A DNA stretch of 51,946 bases from a virus, in IMG/VR virus record IMGVR_UViG_3300008952_000073, positions 1-51,946 of that record; one strand, given 5' to 3'. A program made the position numbers and the translations under genes. Positions 1 to 8,834 of this stretch are shown here, piece after piece; the stretch's first letter is position 1, and every line of letters begins with the position of its first letter. Under the pieces are notes generated by a model that saw only the letters and a program-made list of their open reading frames with translations, was not told where the DNA came from and ran no database searches.

Positions 1-580
1 TCAAAGTATTTAATTTACCTATTCTAGCAGATCCTTGTCCTTTCTTCAATGATACTTGAACAAATTCTATACCTTTATCTTGAATTGTAACTTTACCATT
101 ATCATCCCATTTCATTATCGAATTAGGGAGTGCTTTCAATAAACCAGAAACAGTTCCCTTAGTTACAAATACTATATCAGCTGTATTTTGTTTACTCCCT
201 TTTTCTTTATATTGATCTGGAGTTTTACTGTAAAATTCATCTACACTTTTATGAATAATTTGTAATTTTGGACCCCAAGATACATTAGGCACTTTCTTAA
301 TATCTGCACCTATCAATTCGATAGCTTGAAGAAGAAATTCATCAGATTTAGTCTGACTGTGTAAATTCTTAATCCATTCCCTACCAACTGGAACAACTTC
401 TGGTTCCGATATTATTTTCTGAACCTCTTTCCAAGTAGGTAATGTTCTTGAACCTGAGATTTTTGCAACAATATAAACCCATGTTTCATATACAGCCTCG
501 GCGTCTACTCCACCACCTACAGCCTTAATAACTGCATCTACATCTGAGGCTTCAGTAATATAAGTCTTGAAAGACTTCAT
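1..580 (-). CDS. Late virion-type protein with capsid-targeting-like N-terminus (partial, 3' end outside window)
   Basis: 193 codons are visible from an ATG at 578-580; the gene runs off the left edge. The protein begins MKSFKTYITE followed by Ala, which closely resembles the capsid targeting sequence of T4 internal proteins (MKTYQEFIAE), where the prohead protease gp21 cuts after (I/L)-x-E. A TATAAATA late promoter lies upstream at 703-710, which fits a virion protein. The C-terminal visible part has ADIVF followed about 40 residues later by VSLKKG, loosely like the D...xxK spacing of PD-(D/E)XK nucleases but with Ser in place of the acidic residue. No family was recognised. Inference: a protein packaged in the head and perhaps injected with the DNA. 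Confidence 0.75.
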   Translation of the reverse strand, partial: MKSFKTYITEASDVDAVIKAVGGGVDAEAVYETWVYIVAKISGSRTLPTWKEVQKIISEPEVVPVGREWIKNLHSQTKSDEFLLQAIELIGADIKKVPNVSWGPKLQIIHKSVDEFYSKTPDQYKEKGSKQNTADIVFVTKGTVSGLLKALPNSIMKWDDNGKVTIQDKGIEFVQVSLKKGQGSARIGKLNTL

Positions 581-641
581 AGATTAAAATAGATAAGGGG
601 AACTAGAGACTAAAGGTAAGATGTTCAAGTTCCCATGTTAC

Positions 642-696
642 AAAAAAAGAGGGGAGTGGTCATGCCCCGTAGGTATGTTTCCTGACTTGCACCCTC
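642..696 (-). terminator. Hairpin plus U-run directly behind a late promoter (small RNA, attenuator or terminator)
   Basis: On the minus strand, GAGGGTG pairs with CACTCCCCTC (two-base bulge), and inside it GTCA pairs with TGAC and CC-TACG-GG forms a tip. Seven T follow directly (642-648). The hairpin starts at 696, about seven bases after the TATAAATA box, where T4-type late transcripts would begin. It could end a short late RNA, attenuate the gene at 1-580, or terminate transcripts coming through gp41. Confidence 0.6.
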
Positions 697-702
697 AGAT
701 AG

Positions 703-710
703 TATTTATA
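703..710 (-). promoter_or_regulatory. T4-type late promoter for the left-edge gene
   Basis: A perfect TATAAATA on the minus strand, directly after the gp41 stop codon and 123 bases upstream of the ATG at 580. This octamer is the T4 late promoter consensus recognised by gp55-RNA polymerase. Confidence 0.8.
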
Positions 711-2096
711 TTAATTGAACTTCCAATCGGTAGTATCTATCTGATGGGCTTTGTCAAAGGCGGGCGTATCATCCTGACCAGAATCCACAATATCTTCTTG
801 TGCTTCCTGTTCAACATCATACAGTTTCATTTTCGGTCTATCAATTCCGATAACGAACTTTTTGTTTTTGGTAGGGTCATTATAGCGGTTTTTGAGTTGC
901 TTAACCATAATTTGATCAAGTTTTTCCAACTGTTCATTTTGGATGAGAGCGAACATGAAGTCCGCTGTAGCAGGAAGACCAAAGCTCTCACTGGTATCCT
1001 CCAATCCGATATCAGTAGCCGTAAATCCCGAGCGAGTCGTTTGTGTAGCCGATACGATTGGTAAGTTACATTCCACAGCAAGTCCTCGAAATTCTTCTGC
1101 AATCGCTTTGATATAGAAATATGATCCGACATTTGCTCCTGTTTTAAATCTAGATGATGCACAAATATTTATGTAGTCAATAAAAATAATGTCTGGCCTA
1201 AAATCTCGTTTCATTGCAAGTTCCTTCAAGAGTCCCTTGAAATGTCCTGTATGGGCCGATGCTGTAGGATACTCCTTAACCACCAGAGTTCCTTGAGTTT
1301 TCTTTTTTATTTTATCAACTGATTTGTCAAATAACTGTTCTGGTAGTTCATGCAACTCATCAATGGTCATGTCCATGAGGTTTGCATCAATTCTCTCTGC
1401 AATCCTCTCTTCTGCCATTTCTAAAGTTATGTATAGTGCATTCTTCCCCTGCATCAAGCAATTAGCAGCTTGATGGCACATAAAAAGAGACTTACCGACA
1501 CCAGTTCCAGCAAGACAAATATTAAGAGTTTTATTCGGAAGTCCACCATTCGTTATCTCGTTGAAGTAAGACAAGTCGAAAGGTATTCTCTGCTCTTTTT
1601 TATGGTAAAACGCAAAACGATCAGAGGCGTCATCAATATAATCATGCCCAATAGAGCTATCAAAACCAACAGAAAGAGCGTTGGATAAAATATCAGGCAG
1701 ACTAGAAGGTTGATGATCTTTGTCATCACCATTAATAATGTGGATTCCTTTAAGGACTGCAAGGTGAATGGCCCTATCTTTGCAATATCGTTCTGTAGCA
1801 TCAACCAGCCATCTTTCATCAGTATCTTCAACTGCCAAGGAATCGAGAACCTTCTGAGTATTCTTCCAAGTTTCCTCATTTATATCACTCCTCTTCTCCA
1901 ACTCAATATGGAGAGCTTCTTTGGATGGTGGATTATTGTATTTATCTACAAATTTATATATTTCATCGAATATTAATTGTTGTTCTTTACGCTCAAAATA
2001 CTCACTCTTCAGGAATGGTAATACCTTCCGATTGTAAGCTTCGTTGTTCAGCAAGTGACTTAGTATTGTTGTCTCGATAGATGATGTCAACTTCAT
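711..2096 (-). CDS. 41: Replicative DNA helicase gp41 (DnaB family)
   Basis: 461 residues, about the length of T4 gp41. It unwinds the fork ahead of the gp43 polymerase as a 5'-3' hexamer and works with the gp61 primase (not in this window). Visible features: Walker A GTGVGKS near residue 198, the LEMAEERIAERIDAN segment typical of gp41, Walker B IIFIDYI, and the late DTSESFGLPATADF block. The N-terminus (ILSHLLNNEAY, FLKSEYF) lines up with the start of T4 gp41, supporting the ATG at 2096. The first 95 bases overlap the 3' end of the upstream gene. It lies in the same block as UvsX, as in relatives. Confidence 0.95.
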   Translation of the reverse strand: MKLTSSIETTILSHLLNNEAYNRKVLPFLKSEYFERKEQQLIFDEIYKFVDKYNNPPSKEALHIELEKRSDINEETWKNTQKVLDSLAVEDTDERWLVDATERYCKDRAIHLAVLKGIHIINGDDKDHQPSSLPDILSNALSVGFDSSIGHDYIDDASDRFAFYHKKEQRIPFDLSYFNEITNGGLPNKTLNICLAGTGVGKSLFMCHQAANCLMQGKNALYITLEMAEERIAERIDANLMDMTIDELHELPEQLFDKSVDKIKKKTQGTLVVKEYPTASAHTGHFKGLLKELAMKRDFRPDIIFIDYINICASSRFKTGANVGSYFYIKAIAEEFRGLAVECNLPIVSATQTTRSGFTATDIGLEDTSESFGLPATADFMFALIQNEQLEKLDQIMVKQLKNRYNDPTKNKKFVIGIDRPKMKLYDVEQEAQEDIVDSGQDDTPAFDKAHQIDTTDWKFN

Positions 2097-2391
2097 CCTC
2101 CTTTCTTAAACCTTTTTCTAAACATGATATTAAAATGTCTCCACATATATTGTGGAACTCTTCTTCAAACTCAAATGGATTTTCAGTAGGACTTTGAGCC
2201 ACTCTAACAGTAAAATGTAGATTTAAACCACCATCTTCATCTTCTTTCCCTACTTGTACCTCATCGTAAAGATAAATTGTATCTTTAAATTTACCTTCAT
2301 CAATACGAATAGCTGTAAACTTTGTATCGTCACCATCACGCACTACATACGAGTGCTTGACAGTTTCTATATCTTTATATTCTTCAGACAT
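2002..2391 (-). CDS. Conserved hypothetical protein between gp41 and the 2OG oxygenase
   Basis: 129 residues, acidic, with no signal peptide or membrane segment. The middle (TIYLYDEVQVG, LNLHFTVRV) looks beta-rich and the C-terminal part helical. No known domain was recognised. It overlaps the oxygenase gene upstream by 8 bases and gp41 downstream by 95 bases, so it is translated within the UvsX-gp41 operon. The long overlap with gp41 is unusual, but both reading frames look like protein. Function unknown; the location suggests replication or recombination. Confidence 0.65.
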   Translation of the reverse strand: MSEEYKDIETVKHSYVVRDGDDTKFTAIRIDEGKFKDTIYLYDEVQVGKEDEDGGLNLHFTVRVAQSPTENPFEFEEEFHNICGDILISCLEKGLRKEDEVDIIYRDNNTKSLAEQRSLQSEGITIPEE

Positions 2392-2956
2392 AATGCAAAT
2401 AAGCTCCTAAAATATATTTGTCCTGACTTACTGGAATATTACCCCTATGAATAAATTCCCATGTTGCAGGAAACAGTAGTACTTTACCACATTCTGGTGA
2501 AACTTGCAAGTCTAAATTGACAAACTCAGTTTCTCCACCTTCCTCTACAGTATTAAGGTATGTAAAGAATACCAGAAAACGCCGTGCAGAATCATAATTC
2601 CCAACATCAACATGATCGTGAAAAAAACCTCTATTTCTTTCATATTTTTTCATCCTTAACGCTTCCCATGAATATTTTTCAGGCCACTGTTTGGGATGCA
2701 ACTTCGTGTCTATTTTGTATCTATCCATGATACTATGAAACCGATTATACAGTCCCAGATTCATGTCACTTTGACCACTATGATCTATTAAATTCAATTC
2801 CCAAAAATGTCTGTGACCTGACATTTTGGTTTCTTTCCAATGTACTTTAGCCTGTTCCATATATTCTATAAGGCCATCACACTCTTCAGTTTCAAATATC
2901 TTCGGGTATGTCTTGATCCACTTGTCCATACATAAACTCATGTTCGGCTGCATCAT
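2384..2956 (-). CDS. 2OG-Fe(II) oxygenase, prolyl-4-hydroxylase type
   Basis: 190 residues. A dioxygenase of the double-stranded beta-helix class that would use 2-oxoglutarate, O2 and Fe(II). The metal site is visible as H-x-D in [11 protein letters not shown] and a distal His in FIHRGN; the strand [18 protein letters not shown] between them is the usual P4H signature. Such genes are common in marine T4-like phages, and the substrate (protein residue or modified base) is unknown. The 5' end overlaps the uvsX 3' end by 65 bases, so the two are probably translated from one message. Confidence 0.85.
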   Translation of the reverse strand: MMQPNMSLCMDKWIKTYPKIFETEECDGLIEYMEQAKVHWKETKMSGHRHFWELNLIDHSGQSDMNLGLYNRFHSIMDRYKIDTKLHPKQWPEKYSWEALRMKKYERNRGFFHDHVDVGNYDSARRFLVFFTYLNTVEEGGETEFVNLDLQVSPECGKVLLFPATWEFIHRGNIPVSQDKYILGAYLHYV

Positions 2957-3920
2957 TCAGTTTTTTCATCACATCTTCAGTGAAGTATTTTTCTGGATCT
3001 GCATAAATTGATTTGGCATATAACTGAGTCCCATTCATGTCATATCTATTTCCCGACCTTTGAAAAACTCCATGCTTCTCACCGAACTCCAAGAGTCCAT
3101 AATATCGGTCAATTCCACTCTGATAACCCAACTTAACATCGACCATCTTATTCTCAATAGTCAATCTGGATTTCTGATTTTTACAATGAATGATATTACC
3201 CACTACCTCTGTACCATCCTTGTCCTTTTTCTTGGACAAGTAAACTATGGAACTGGCTGCATACTTGAGTCCAGAACCACCACCCATCTCTTTCGTGGGC
3301 ATATATGCACCTATCACATCATAGGTATGATTAGTAACGATCAAAGGAACATTTGCACGACCTAACTTGAGAGTCAGAACACGAAAGGCAGCTTTGATTA
3401 CCTGAGATCTAGTCATGTCTCTGGTATCTGATCCTGCGGCTGTATCTGTAAGTTCTTTAGTTGTTGACAGATTACCCAAAGAGTCCAGAACGAACATCAT
3501 TGGTTTCTTTTCGTTCTCTTCCAGATATGCATCCAGAATCTTGATTGCCTGAGTACGAAATTCCTGTATAGTTACTACAGGAAGTATCACCATCCTCTTT
3601 GGGTCTATCCCACGATTGACAATAAGCTCTCTAGGTATAGCGGACTCAGACTCAAAATACAGAACACCGCTGTCAGGATTAGAATCCAGAAAGTTTTTGA
3701 CCATACCCAATGCGAAATAGGTTTTTCCTGTTGCAGACTCTCCGGCGAGAGCTGTAATTTTATTAGAAGGTAATCCTCCAAACATTGAACCAGAAAGTAA
3801 AGAATTAAAAAGAAAACTGCCAGTATCAATATAATTATTGACATCACCAGCTGCCACCCCATCATCCACAACGGAAGCATACTCATTTCCCGACTCTTTA
3901 ATAAATTGTTTTAGATCCAT
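2892..3920 (-). CDS. uvsX: UvsX recombinase (RecA family)
   Basis: 342 residues. It forms filaments on single-stranded DNA and drives strand invasion for recombination-dependent replication, helped by UvsY (26527-26958). Visible features: Walker [10 protein letters not shown], the [19 protein letters not shown] lead-in, Walker [14 protein letters not shown], and [12 protein letters not shown] with the L2-like region after it. The N-terminus [17 protein letters not shown] is typical of marine UvsX proteins. The stop of the MazG-like gene upstream and the ATG here share base 3920, so translation is probably coupled. Confidence 0.95.
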   Translation of the reverse strand: MDLKQFIKESGNEYASVVDDGVAAGDVNNYIDTGSFLFNSLLSGSMFGGLPSNKITALAGESATGKTYFALGMVKNFLDSNPDSGVLYFESESAIPRELIVNRGIDPKRMVILPVVTIQEFRTQAIKILDAYLEENEKKPMMFVLDSLGNLSTTKELTDTAAGSDTRDMTRSQVIKAAFRVLTLKLGRANVPLIVTNHTYDVIGAYMPTKEMGGGSGLKYAASSIVYLSKKKDKDGTEVVGNIIHCKNQKSRLTIENKMVDVKLGYQSGIDRYYGLLEFGEKHGVFQRSGNRYDMNGTQLYAKSIYADPEKYFTEDVMKKLNDAAEHEFMYGQVDQDIPEDI

Positions 3921-4381
3921 TATTCCTCACGATTTTCAGATTTCTCAGTGTCAAACCCATCTGGATATCTACCAGACAATTTCTTTGTATTCTCTGCAAG
4001 AACATCATGCAAATCCCAATCCATTGCAATTAGGATCTGTTGGACATACCACATGACATCACCCAACTCATTCTTTATTTTCATTCTCAATTCAGTAGTA
4101 GGCTCCTTACCCTGAAAAATAATCTTCTTTACTATATCTAGGAGTTCTCCCCCCTCTGAACAAATACCGATTGCTCCTGTAAGAATTCGTTGAGGTACAT
4201 GAAACCTTGAAGTGTCCTGCAATTCGTCCAATCTTTCAATGAACGTATCACAATCCTTTGTATATTCTGAAGTTACACTATCTACAAATTTTCTATGTTC
4301 CATCACCTGACTAGAATCAGAACTAGGTGGGGAATAACTCATAGACATTTCTTTTCTCCCTTCGGAAAATCTTGCTGCCAT
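3920..4381 (-). CDS. MazG-like nucleotide pyrophosphohydrolase
   Basis: 153 residues. The central part ([16 protein letters not shown], then [22 protein letters not shown]) carries the EExxE...ExxD acidic pattern of the all-alpha NTP pyrophosphatase fold (EGGELLD and ELGDVMWY). Family members hydrolyse dNTPs or (p)ppGpp-like nucleotides; phage copies are thought to adjust host nucleotide or alarmone pools. The start at 4381 has a good AGGAG five bases upstream. The first 60 residues, rich in Ser and charge, match nothing I recognise. It lies between gp43 and uvsX. Confidence 0.85.
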   Translation of the reverse strand: MAARFSEGRKEMSMSYSPPSSDSSQVMEHRKFVDSVTSEYTKDCDTFIERLDELQDTSRFHVPQRILTGAIGICSEGGELLDIVKKIIFQGKEPTTELRMKIKNELGDVMWYVQQILIAMDWDLHDVLAENTKKLSGRYPDGFDTEKSENREE

Positions 4382-4394
4382 TTGTCTCCTTTAA

Positions 4395-6881
4395 TTAATT
4401 AAAAAAATCCATTAGAGTTGCCTGAGAACCATACGATTCGTCTATCTGCCAATGAATTGCATTGGTGATAAATTTTAAAGGCTCAACGTATGACTTCTCA
4501 AATTGTTTTTCATAATCAACATATTTTACAATGTCTAATTCTATAGGACATTCTGTAATAAACGTAAACGCATTACATTGATATGGATTGGGATCTTTCA
4601 AATGAACATATTTGATCTTTTCTCCATTTTGTATCAATGGATATTTTTTTGCAAGTTTATTATTTTTAATCTGATGATTATATACTAATGCACCTTTAAC
4701 GTGCATCGGTGTACCTCTAAGGTATACACCATTTGGTGAACTCCATTTACCCATACCATTACATGACCTTGGAAATGCAATGGCCGTTGGGTCCATATCC
4801 ATCCACTCTTTACGAAAATCTTGAATAAAATTATTGAGATCTTTTTCATCACCACTCATGATCAACTTGAGAGCGTCCCGAATCTTATCCCGACAAACTT
4901 GTGGAGTCGATGATTTGACAGCCTCGATGCCCATCATTTTCAATTTAGGTTCTGCATACTGCACACCTTCCGAATTATGAACATTCAAAATGTATCGTTT
5001 CTTTGCAGTCCAGATACCCTTATCGGCAATGACCTCACGAGCCATGACCATCTTCTGTTCGTATGCATTTACATAATCAGCAAGTTCTGCATACTTACCA
5101 TCAATAAATGGTTCTATCTTCTCTCGACAAATTGTATCCAAAAACTGAACTGGATCTTTTGGATTGAGTTTATCCATCAGCTTCTCAAAGGTGATGTAAA
5201 CTGAATCTGTATCAGATGCTATCACATAATCAATATTTTTAGTTTTCAAAATCTCATTAAAGTATTCATTAAGTGCCTGTTCAATCCACCTAATTGACAA
5301 CTGACCACCATAGGTGACAGCTTCTGCAATACGAATATCATAGAACCGAAAATACTGATTCCCGACTGCACCATAAGCAGAGTTGAGTGCAATCTTGAGT
5401 GCCATCTGCTTGTTGTGCAACTTGGGTATCATATTCTTATATTTCACATCCTTAGTCTTCTCATAATTCTGAGAGGCTTGCAACATCTGTTTCTTGGTTG
5501 CACTACGATCTGTATACATCTTTTGCATCAACTCAGGAAGAAACCCATGTTTCTTTCTAGAAAACAATGCACCATTAGGAGTTATCGTTTGATTAATATT
5601 CTTGAGATCATCAGTATCAAATGACTTGTTCAACATATTATCTACGCCAGGATGAGTCTCACTCATACCAACAATCGTTTCTGGAGAAATATTATATTGC
5701 ATAATGAGATGTGGATATAGACTGTTCAAGTCAAAACTCACCACCCACTTATGCAGACCCACTTGTGGTTCCTTCACATAAGCACCAGCATAAGCTTCAG
5801 ATTTAGATTGTCGTTGTATTAAAGGAATCTGGATATTCTTGTCCCTCAGATAATTATAGATAATCACATCCCACATCTTCACCTGAGAATACACATCATT
5901 GTAGTTACACTTTGAGAAATAAGCCATAGTGATCTGCAAATCGATCAACTTCATCTTATCTTCTAGAGCATCTACAATTTCCACATCCTGTATGTTGTAG
6001 TCAATGAAAGATTGAAAATCCTTGGTATACCAATCACGAAAAGTCTCATAGGGATTCTTTTCCTTTTTCTTACCCAACTCGACAAAACCAATATGATCCA
6101 GAGTATAACTCTCTTGTGCAGAGTAGGTGTATTTCTGATATAATTCTAGATAATCTAATTGGGATATTCCAACAATATCATAGGCAGTATGTTTCCTGCC
6201 CATTTTAAATACTTCATCTGAAAATACAGCTCTCCAAGGGGAAAGTCGTTTAATCTCATCTTCTCCGAAACGAGATTTAATTCTATTGATCAAATATGGA
6301 ATATCAAAGAATCGAGTGTTCCATCCTGTGAGAACATCAGGCATATTGGATTCCCAGAAGTTTAAAAATCTTCTGAGAAGATCATCCTCATTATCGCATT
6401 TGATGTAAGTTACATCTTCACGATCTGTATGATATCCATACAGGCCAAATACTACAAACTTTTTGGATGTATGATTCTTGAGAGTTATAGATAGAACACG
6501 TTCAATGGGATTGTCTACTTGAGGAAAACCATTCTCAGATTCAACCTCAATATCCATAGTAGCAACTAAAATCTTACTCATGTCCCATTGAATTTCCCCC
6601 TTGAAATAATCGGAAATCCACTGATAAGGCCATCGAGTAAACCCATAGACTAATCCTGGCTGATCTTTGTAAGTATCAACAAACCCCTTTGCATCCTTGA
6701 TGGACTCCTGAACCACTGGAGTCAGGAACTTACCATCAAGTGTTTTATATTGAGTTTGTTTTTTTACTGGAACGAAAAGGGTAGGTTGGAATTTGTGGCG
6801 AAGGGTTGTGCGCTCTCCATTCTTGATGCCACGGACAAGAACAGAATTGCCGAATACAGTTACATTAGTATAAAAATCCAT
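4395..6881 (-). CDS. 43: DNA polymerase gp43 (family B)
   Basis: 828 residues, somewhat shorter than T4 gp43 (898). Visible in order: exonuclease motif ExoI MDIEVES near residue 110, ExoII NTRFFDIPYLI, ExoIII in YNIQDVEIVDALE; polymerase motif A SFDLNSLYPHLIMQYN, motif B KIALNSAYGAVGNQYF, motif C IASDTDSVYI with both catalytic Asp. The end, ATLMDFFN, resembles the clamp-binding tail of gp43. It has its own sigma70-like promoter at 6904-6932 and GGAG in the short leader. Proofreading and polymerase sites both look intact. Confidence 0.97.
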   Translation of the reverse strand: MDFYTNVTVFGNSVLVRGIKNGERTTLRHKFQPTLFVPVKKQTQYKTLDGKFLTPVVQESIKDAKGFVDTYKDQPGLVYGFTRWPYQWISDYFKGEIQWDMSKILVATMDIEVESENGFPQVDNPIERVLSITLKNHTSKKFVVFGLYGYHTDREDVTYIKCDNEDDLLRRFLNFWESNMPDVLTGWNTRFFDIPYLINRIKSRFGEDEIKRLSPWRAVFSDEVFKMGRKHTAYDIVGISQLDYLELYQKYTYSAQESYTLDHIGFVELGKKKEKNPYETFRDWYTKDFQSFIDYNIQDVEIVDALEDKMKLIDLQITMAYFSKCNYNDVYSQVKMWDVIIYNYLRDKNIQIPLIQRQSKSEAYAGAYVKEPQVGLHKWVVSFDLNSLYPHLIMQYNISPETIVGMSETHPGVDNMLNKSFDTDDLKNINQTITPNGALFSRKKHGFLPELMQKMYTDRSATKKQMLQASQNYEKTKDVKYKNMIPKLHNKQMALKIALNSAYGAVGNQYFRFYDIRIAEAVTYGGQLSIRWIEQALNEYFNEILKTKNIDYVIASDTDSVYITFEKLMDKLNPKDPVQFLDTICREKIEPFIDGKYAELADYVNAYEQKMVMAREVIADKGIWTAKKRYILNVHNSEGVQYAEPKLKMMGIEAVKSSTPQVCRDKIRDALKLIMSGDEKDLNNFIQDFRKEWMDMDPTAIAFPRSCNGMGKWSSPNGVYLRGTPMHVKGALVYNHQIKNNKLAKKYPLIQNGEKIKYVHLKDPNPYQCNAFTFITECPIELDIVKYVDYEKQFEKSYVEPLKFITNAIHWQIDESYGSQATLMDFFN

Positions 6882-6903
6882 ATATCTCCAAGTTTCATCA
6901 TAT

Positions 6904-6932
6904 AGTATACTCCATCAATTTGAAAAAGTCAA
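6904..6932 (-). promoter_or_regulatory. Sigma70-type promoter for gp43
   Basis: Minus strand: TTGACT at 6932-6927, a 17-base spacer, TATACT at 6909-6904, and a leader of about 15 bases with GGAG before the gp43 ATG. The surrounding GTCTTGACTTTTTC matches the other early promoters here. Confidence 0.8.
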
Positions 6933-6937
6933 GACTT

Positions 6938-7222
6938 TTATCCATTTAACTGCATATTAGGTGATAGGACAATTCCAGAACCAAATTTGGAGTTCCATCC
7001 ATCTCTGGCTCCATCTATTGGGTCTGTTATACAGATAACCCAATCTTTGGTAATTGTTACTGGACCATGTTTTGATAAGGTAGGCCAAGGAGTAAACCCT
7101 AGACCTTCTGGGGTAGGCATGAGCTGGCAAGGAGAGGTGATGCTAACAGAGTCTCCCACAACTGTTACATCACCAATTAATTCCTCACCAGACTTCAATT
7201 TTACTAATCTTATATCACTCAT
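6938..7222 (-). CDS. LSm-like small protein
   Basis: 94 residues. The opening IRLVKLKSGEELIGDVTVVGDSV and the following strand SITSPCQLM have the strand-turn-strand pattern of the Sm1 motif of LSm/Hfq-like proteins (KLKSGEELIGxV), and the C-terminal part adds beta-like segments. Proteins like this are common next to the replication genes of marine T4-like phages; their function is unknown, with RNA binding a plausible guess from the fold. It overlaps the regA stop by 8 bases, so it belongs to the gp45-44-62-regA operon and is followed by the gp43 promoter. Confidence 0.65.
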   Translation of the reverse strand: MSDIRLVKLKSGEELIGDVTVVGDSVSITSPCQLMPTPEGLGFTPWPTLSKHGPVTITKDWVICITDPIDGARDGWNSKFGSGIVLSPNMQLNG

Positions 7223-7625
7223 CCTTCTTTTTTCCTATGTTATATTTTGTTTCAAGAATCCACTCATCCTTCTCAGAGAAGGAGAGAACCTTTATTTGAC
7301 TCAAAGGAGCTCTTGGTTCGGCTTCACCAACCATACCAACTAAACCCCAATCACTTAACAGACCAGCAATCGTGTTCCGTCTTTCTATATCATTATCAGT
7401 CAGACTTGACTTTTTACCATCTAATGCAAATAATTCCTTGAAATGTACAACATAGTACTTCCCCTTCTTGTGAAGGAGATGACAGGACTGATATAATTTT
7501 TTCTCTTTTCTTGATGCAACACCAATTCTTGATAATGTCTCTCTGACCTTCAGAAAATCATCTGGTTCATTCAGAGTGACTTCCAGCATATCTTCTGGAC
7601 CCCAATTCAATTCACCATTACTCAT
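7215..7625 (-). CDS. regA: RegA translational repressor
   Basis: About 136 residues. RegA binds early-phage mRNAs near their start codons and blocks translation. The sequence follows T4 RegA closely: EVTLNEPDDFLKVRETLSRI, LYQSCHLLHKKGKYYVVHFKE, then ERRNTIAGLLSDWGL and KDEWILETKYNIGK. The T4 protein starts at the Met of MLEVTL (ATG at 7589); here ATG 7625 is preferred because AAGG lies five bases upstream, and the frame is open to a GTG at 7631. It overlaps gp62. This RegA is a candidate regulator of the hairpin leaders described elsewhere in the window. Confidence 0.93.
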   Translation of the reverse strand: MSNGELNWGPEDMLEVTLNEPDDFLKVRETLSRIGVASRKEKKLYQSCHLLHKKGKYYVVHFKELFALDGKKSSLTDNDIERRNTIAGLLSDWGLVGMVGEAEPRAPLSQIKVLSFSEKDEWILETKYNIGKKKDE

Positions 7626-7998
7626 TTCCACCTTTATTCAATTTGGATCGGATAAGTTCTAAGTCATCATCTGTAAGTAAAGTCAAGGCATCCTTGGCCT
7701 TCTGATCGCTATATCCGAAATATTCTTTCACTAAATCTAAATTTTTAATTTTAGAAGTTTTCAACCAAGGCGCAAAACGTTTTCTTGATCTAATACTATT
7801 TAGGAGAAAGTCAAACTGAAGTTTGGAATCTAAGTGATTGTTTACATTCATTTCATTAACAAGAAGTATCGTATCTGGATGAGCATACAATGCACGATTT
7901 ACCACCCAAGCTGGATATTTCTTCTCATAAAAAGAATCTTCCATCAGATTCTCTTTAGAGTAGTTAATTGCGTTTAGATATTCTTTTAATTGAGCCAT
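7618..7998 (-). CDS. 62: Clamp loader small subunit gp62
   Basis: 126 residues, shorter than T4 gp62 (187), as in marine relatives. It pairs with gp44 to load the gp45 clamp. Recognisable stretch: FYEKKYPAWVVNRAL, followed by MNVNNHLDSKLQFDFLLNSIRSRKRF, a segment typical of gp62. In T4, gp44 lies directly upstream; here two other genes separate them. The ATG overlaps the stop of the PLP-enzyme gene by one base at 7998, so its translation is probably coupled to that accessory gene and not to gp44. Confidence 0.93.
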   Translation of the reverse strand: MAQLKEYLNAINYSKENLMEDSFYEKKYPAWVVNRALYAHPDTILLVNEMNVNNHLDSKLQFDFLLNSIRSRKRFAPWLKTSKIKNLDLVKEYFGYSDQKAKDALTLLTDDDLELIRSKLNKGGNE

Positions 7999-8834
7999 TA
8001 TCTTATGTTATTACTATTTCCTATTACCCAAAAACAAGGATTTGTTGAGGACTGATATTTACTGGAATTTATCATCATATCATAAGCTTTTGATTCATAA
8101 ATCCTGTCTAACTCAAATCCAACATTTTTCTCATATAACTGGTGATATGGCCAATTTCCTACATGAAAATTATAATCATAATCCCATACCATACCTTCTA
8201 AATTTTTATTGATATCCGACTTCCTATCATAACCAAATGGTTGTAAACCTACAAGTCGAAAATTCTTATTATATATACGTTTTCCTTCTATGACACCAGT
8301 AAAAGTTACTGCACTTCCACATGGAACAAATAGTATATCAACATTATCTGGTATATTTTGTACTTGTTCTGAAATCTTACCTATAATAGAAGATCTATAT
8401 TGTTGGGCTGCATATCCAAACAGAACCTTAAACATAGGTCTAGTTTCTGAAAGTTTATTTAAATTTGAATATAACACATTATTAAACCCCTGAGATTCAC
8501 TCAAGACTACTAACTCAGATCCCATATCTTTACACCAAGACATGGCTTTATGTTTAAGAGCTCCTTCTATACTGGTATTACCAAATCCAATAATGGAGTT
8601 GAGTCCATATTCTTGGGCAACTCTGGATACGATTACAGCTTGTGGGGAATGAATAGATGCGGCTGTAGATATTGTAGAATCACATTCCGATTTAATATAA
8701 TCCAAATTGGTTTCAATTAAATCTCTACACTGTCTAATTTTCCCACCTGTGACAAAATCAGAACCATAGGGAGCATACAAATCATCTCTTTTGTACAATA
8801 CTCCATTATATTCTTCAACTGGTGTTAATTCCAA
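7998..8834 (-). CDS. PLP-dependent fold-type II enzyme, ACC deaminase / D-cysteine desulfhydrase-like
   Basis: 278 residues. The N-terminus LYKRDDLYAPYGSDFVTGGKIRQ matches the xKREDL...GGNKxR pattern of this family, so Lys32 would be the PLP Schiff-base lysine. The segment STAASIHSPQAVIVSRVA fills the place of the substrate-binding SNH-A region, and PCGSAVTFTGVIEGK resembles the phosphate-binding glycine loop. Known members act on small amino acids (ACC, D-cysteine). It overlaps the methyltransferase gene upstream by 10 bases and gp62 by one base, so it is translated within the clamp-loader operon. Substrate unknown; a role in nucleotide or DNA modification with its neighbour is only an inference. 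Confidence 0.75.
   Translation of the reverse strand: MELTPVEEYNGVLYKRDDLYAPYGSDFVTGGKIRQCRDLIETNLDYIKSECDSTISTAASIHSPQAVIVSRVAQEYGLNSIIGFGNTSIEGALKHKAMSWCKDMGSELVVLSESQGFNNVLYSNLNKLSETRPMFKVLFGYAAQQYRSSIIGKISEQVQNIPDNVDILFVPCGSAVTFTGVIEGKRIYNKNFRLVGLQPFGYDRKSDINKNLEGMVWDYDYNFHVGNWPYHQLYEKNVGFELDRIYESKAYDMMINSSKYQSSTNPCFWVIGNSNNIR

Noticed and set aside
650-696. Resemblance of GTCAGGAAACATACC to the conserved cobalamin riboswitch core
   Set aside because: The rest of the cobalamin riboswitch is absent, and the region is too short (under 60 bases) to hold the core; the pairing that can be seen is a simple hairpin with a U-run.
2892-3920. UvsX also begins with a signal-like [10 protein letters not shown]
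   Set aside because: This start is common in marine UvsX proteins, which act on DNA in the cell and are not known virion proteins, so the likeness is probably chance. It is a warning against over-reading the weaker N-terminal matches.
7680-7710. TTGAC-like sequences inside replication genes (for example near 7680)
   Set aside because: They lack a -10 box at 16-18 bases, unlike the promoter found inside uvsW.
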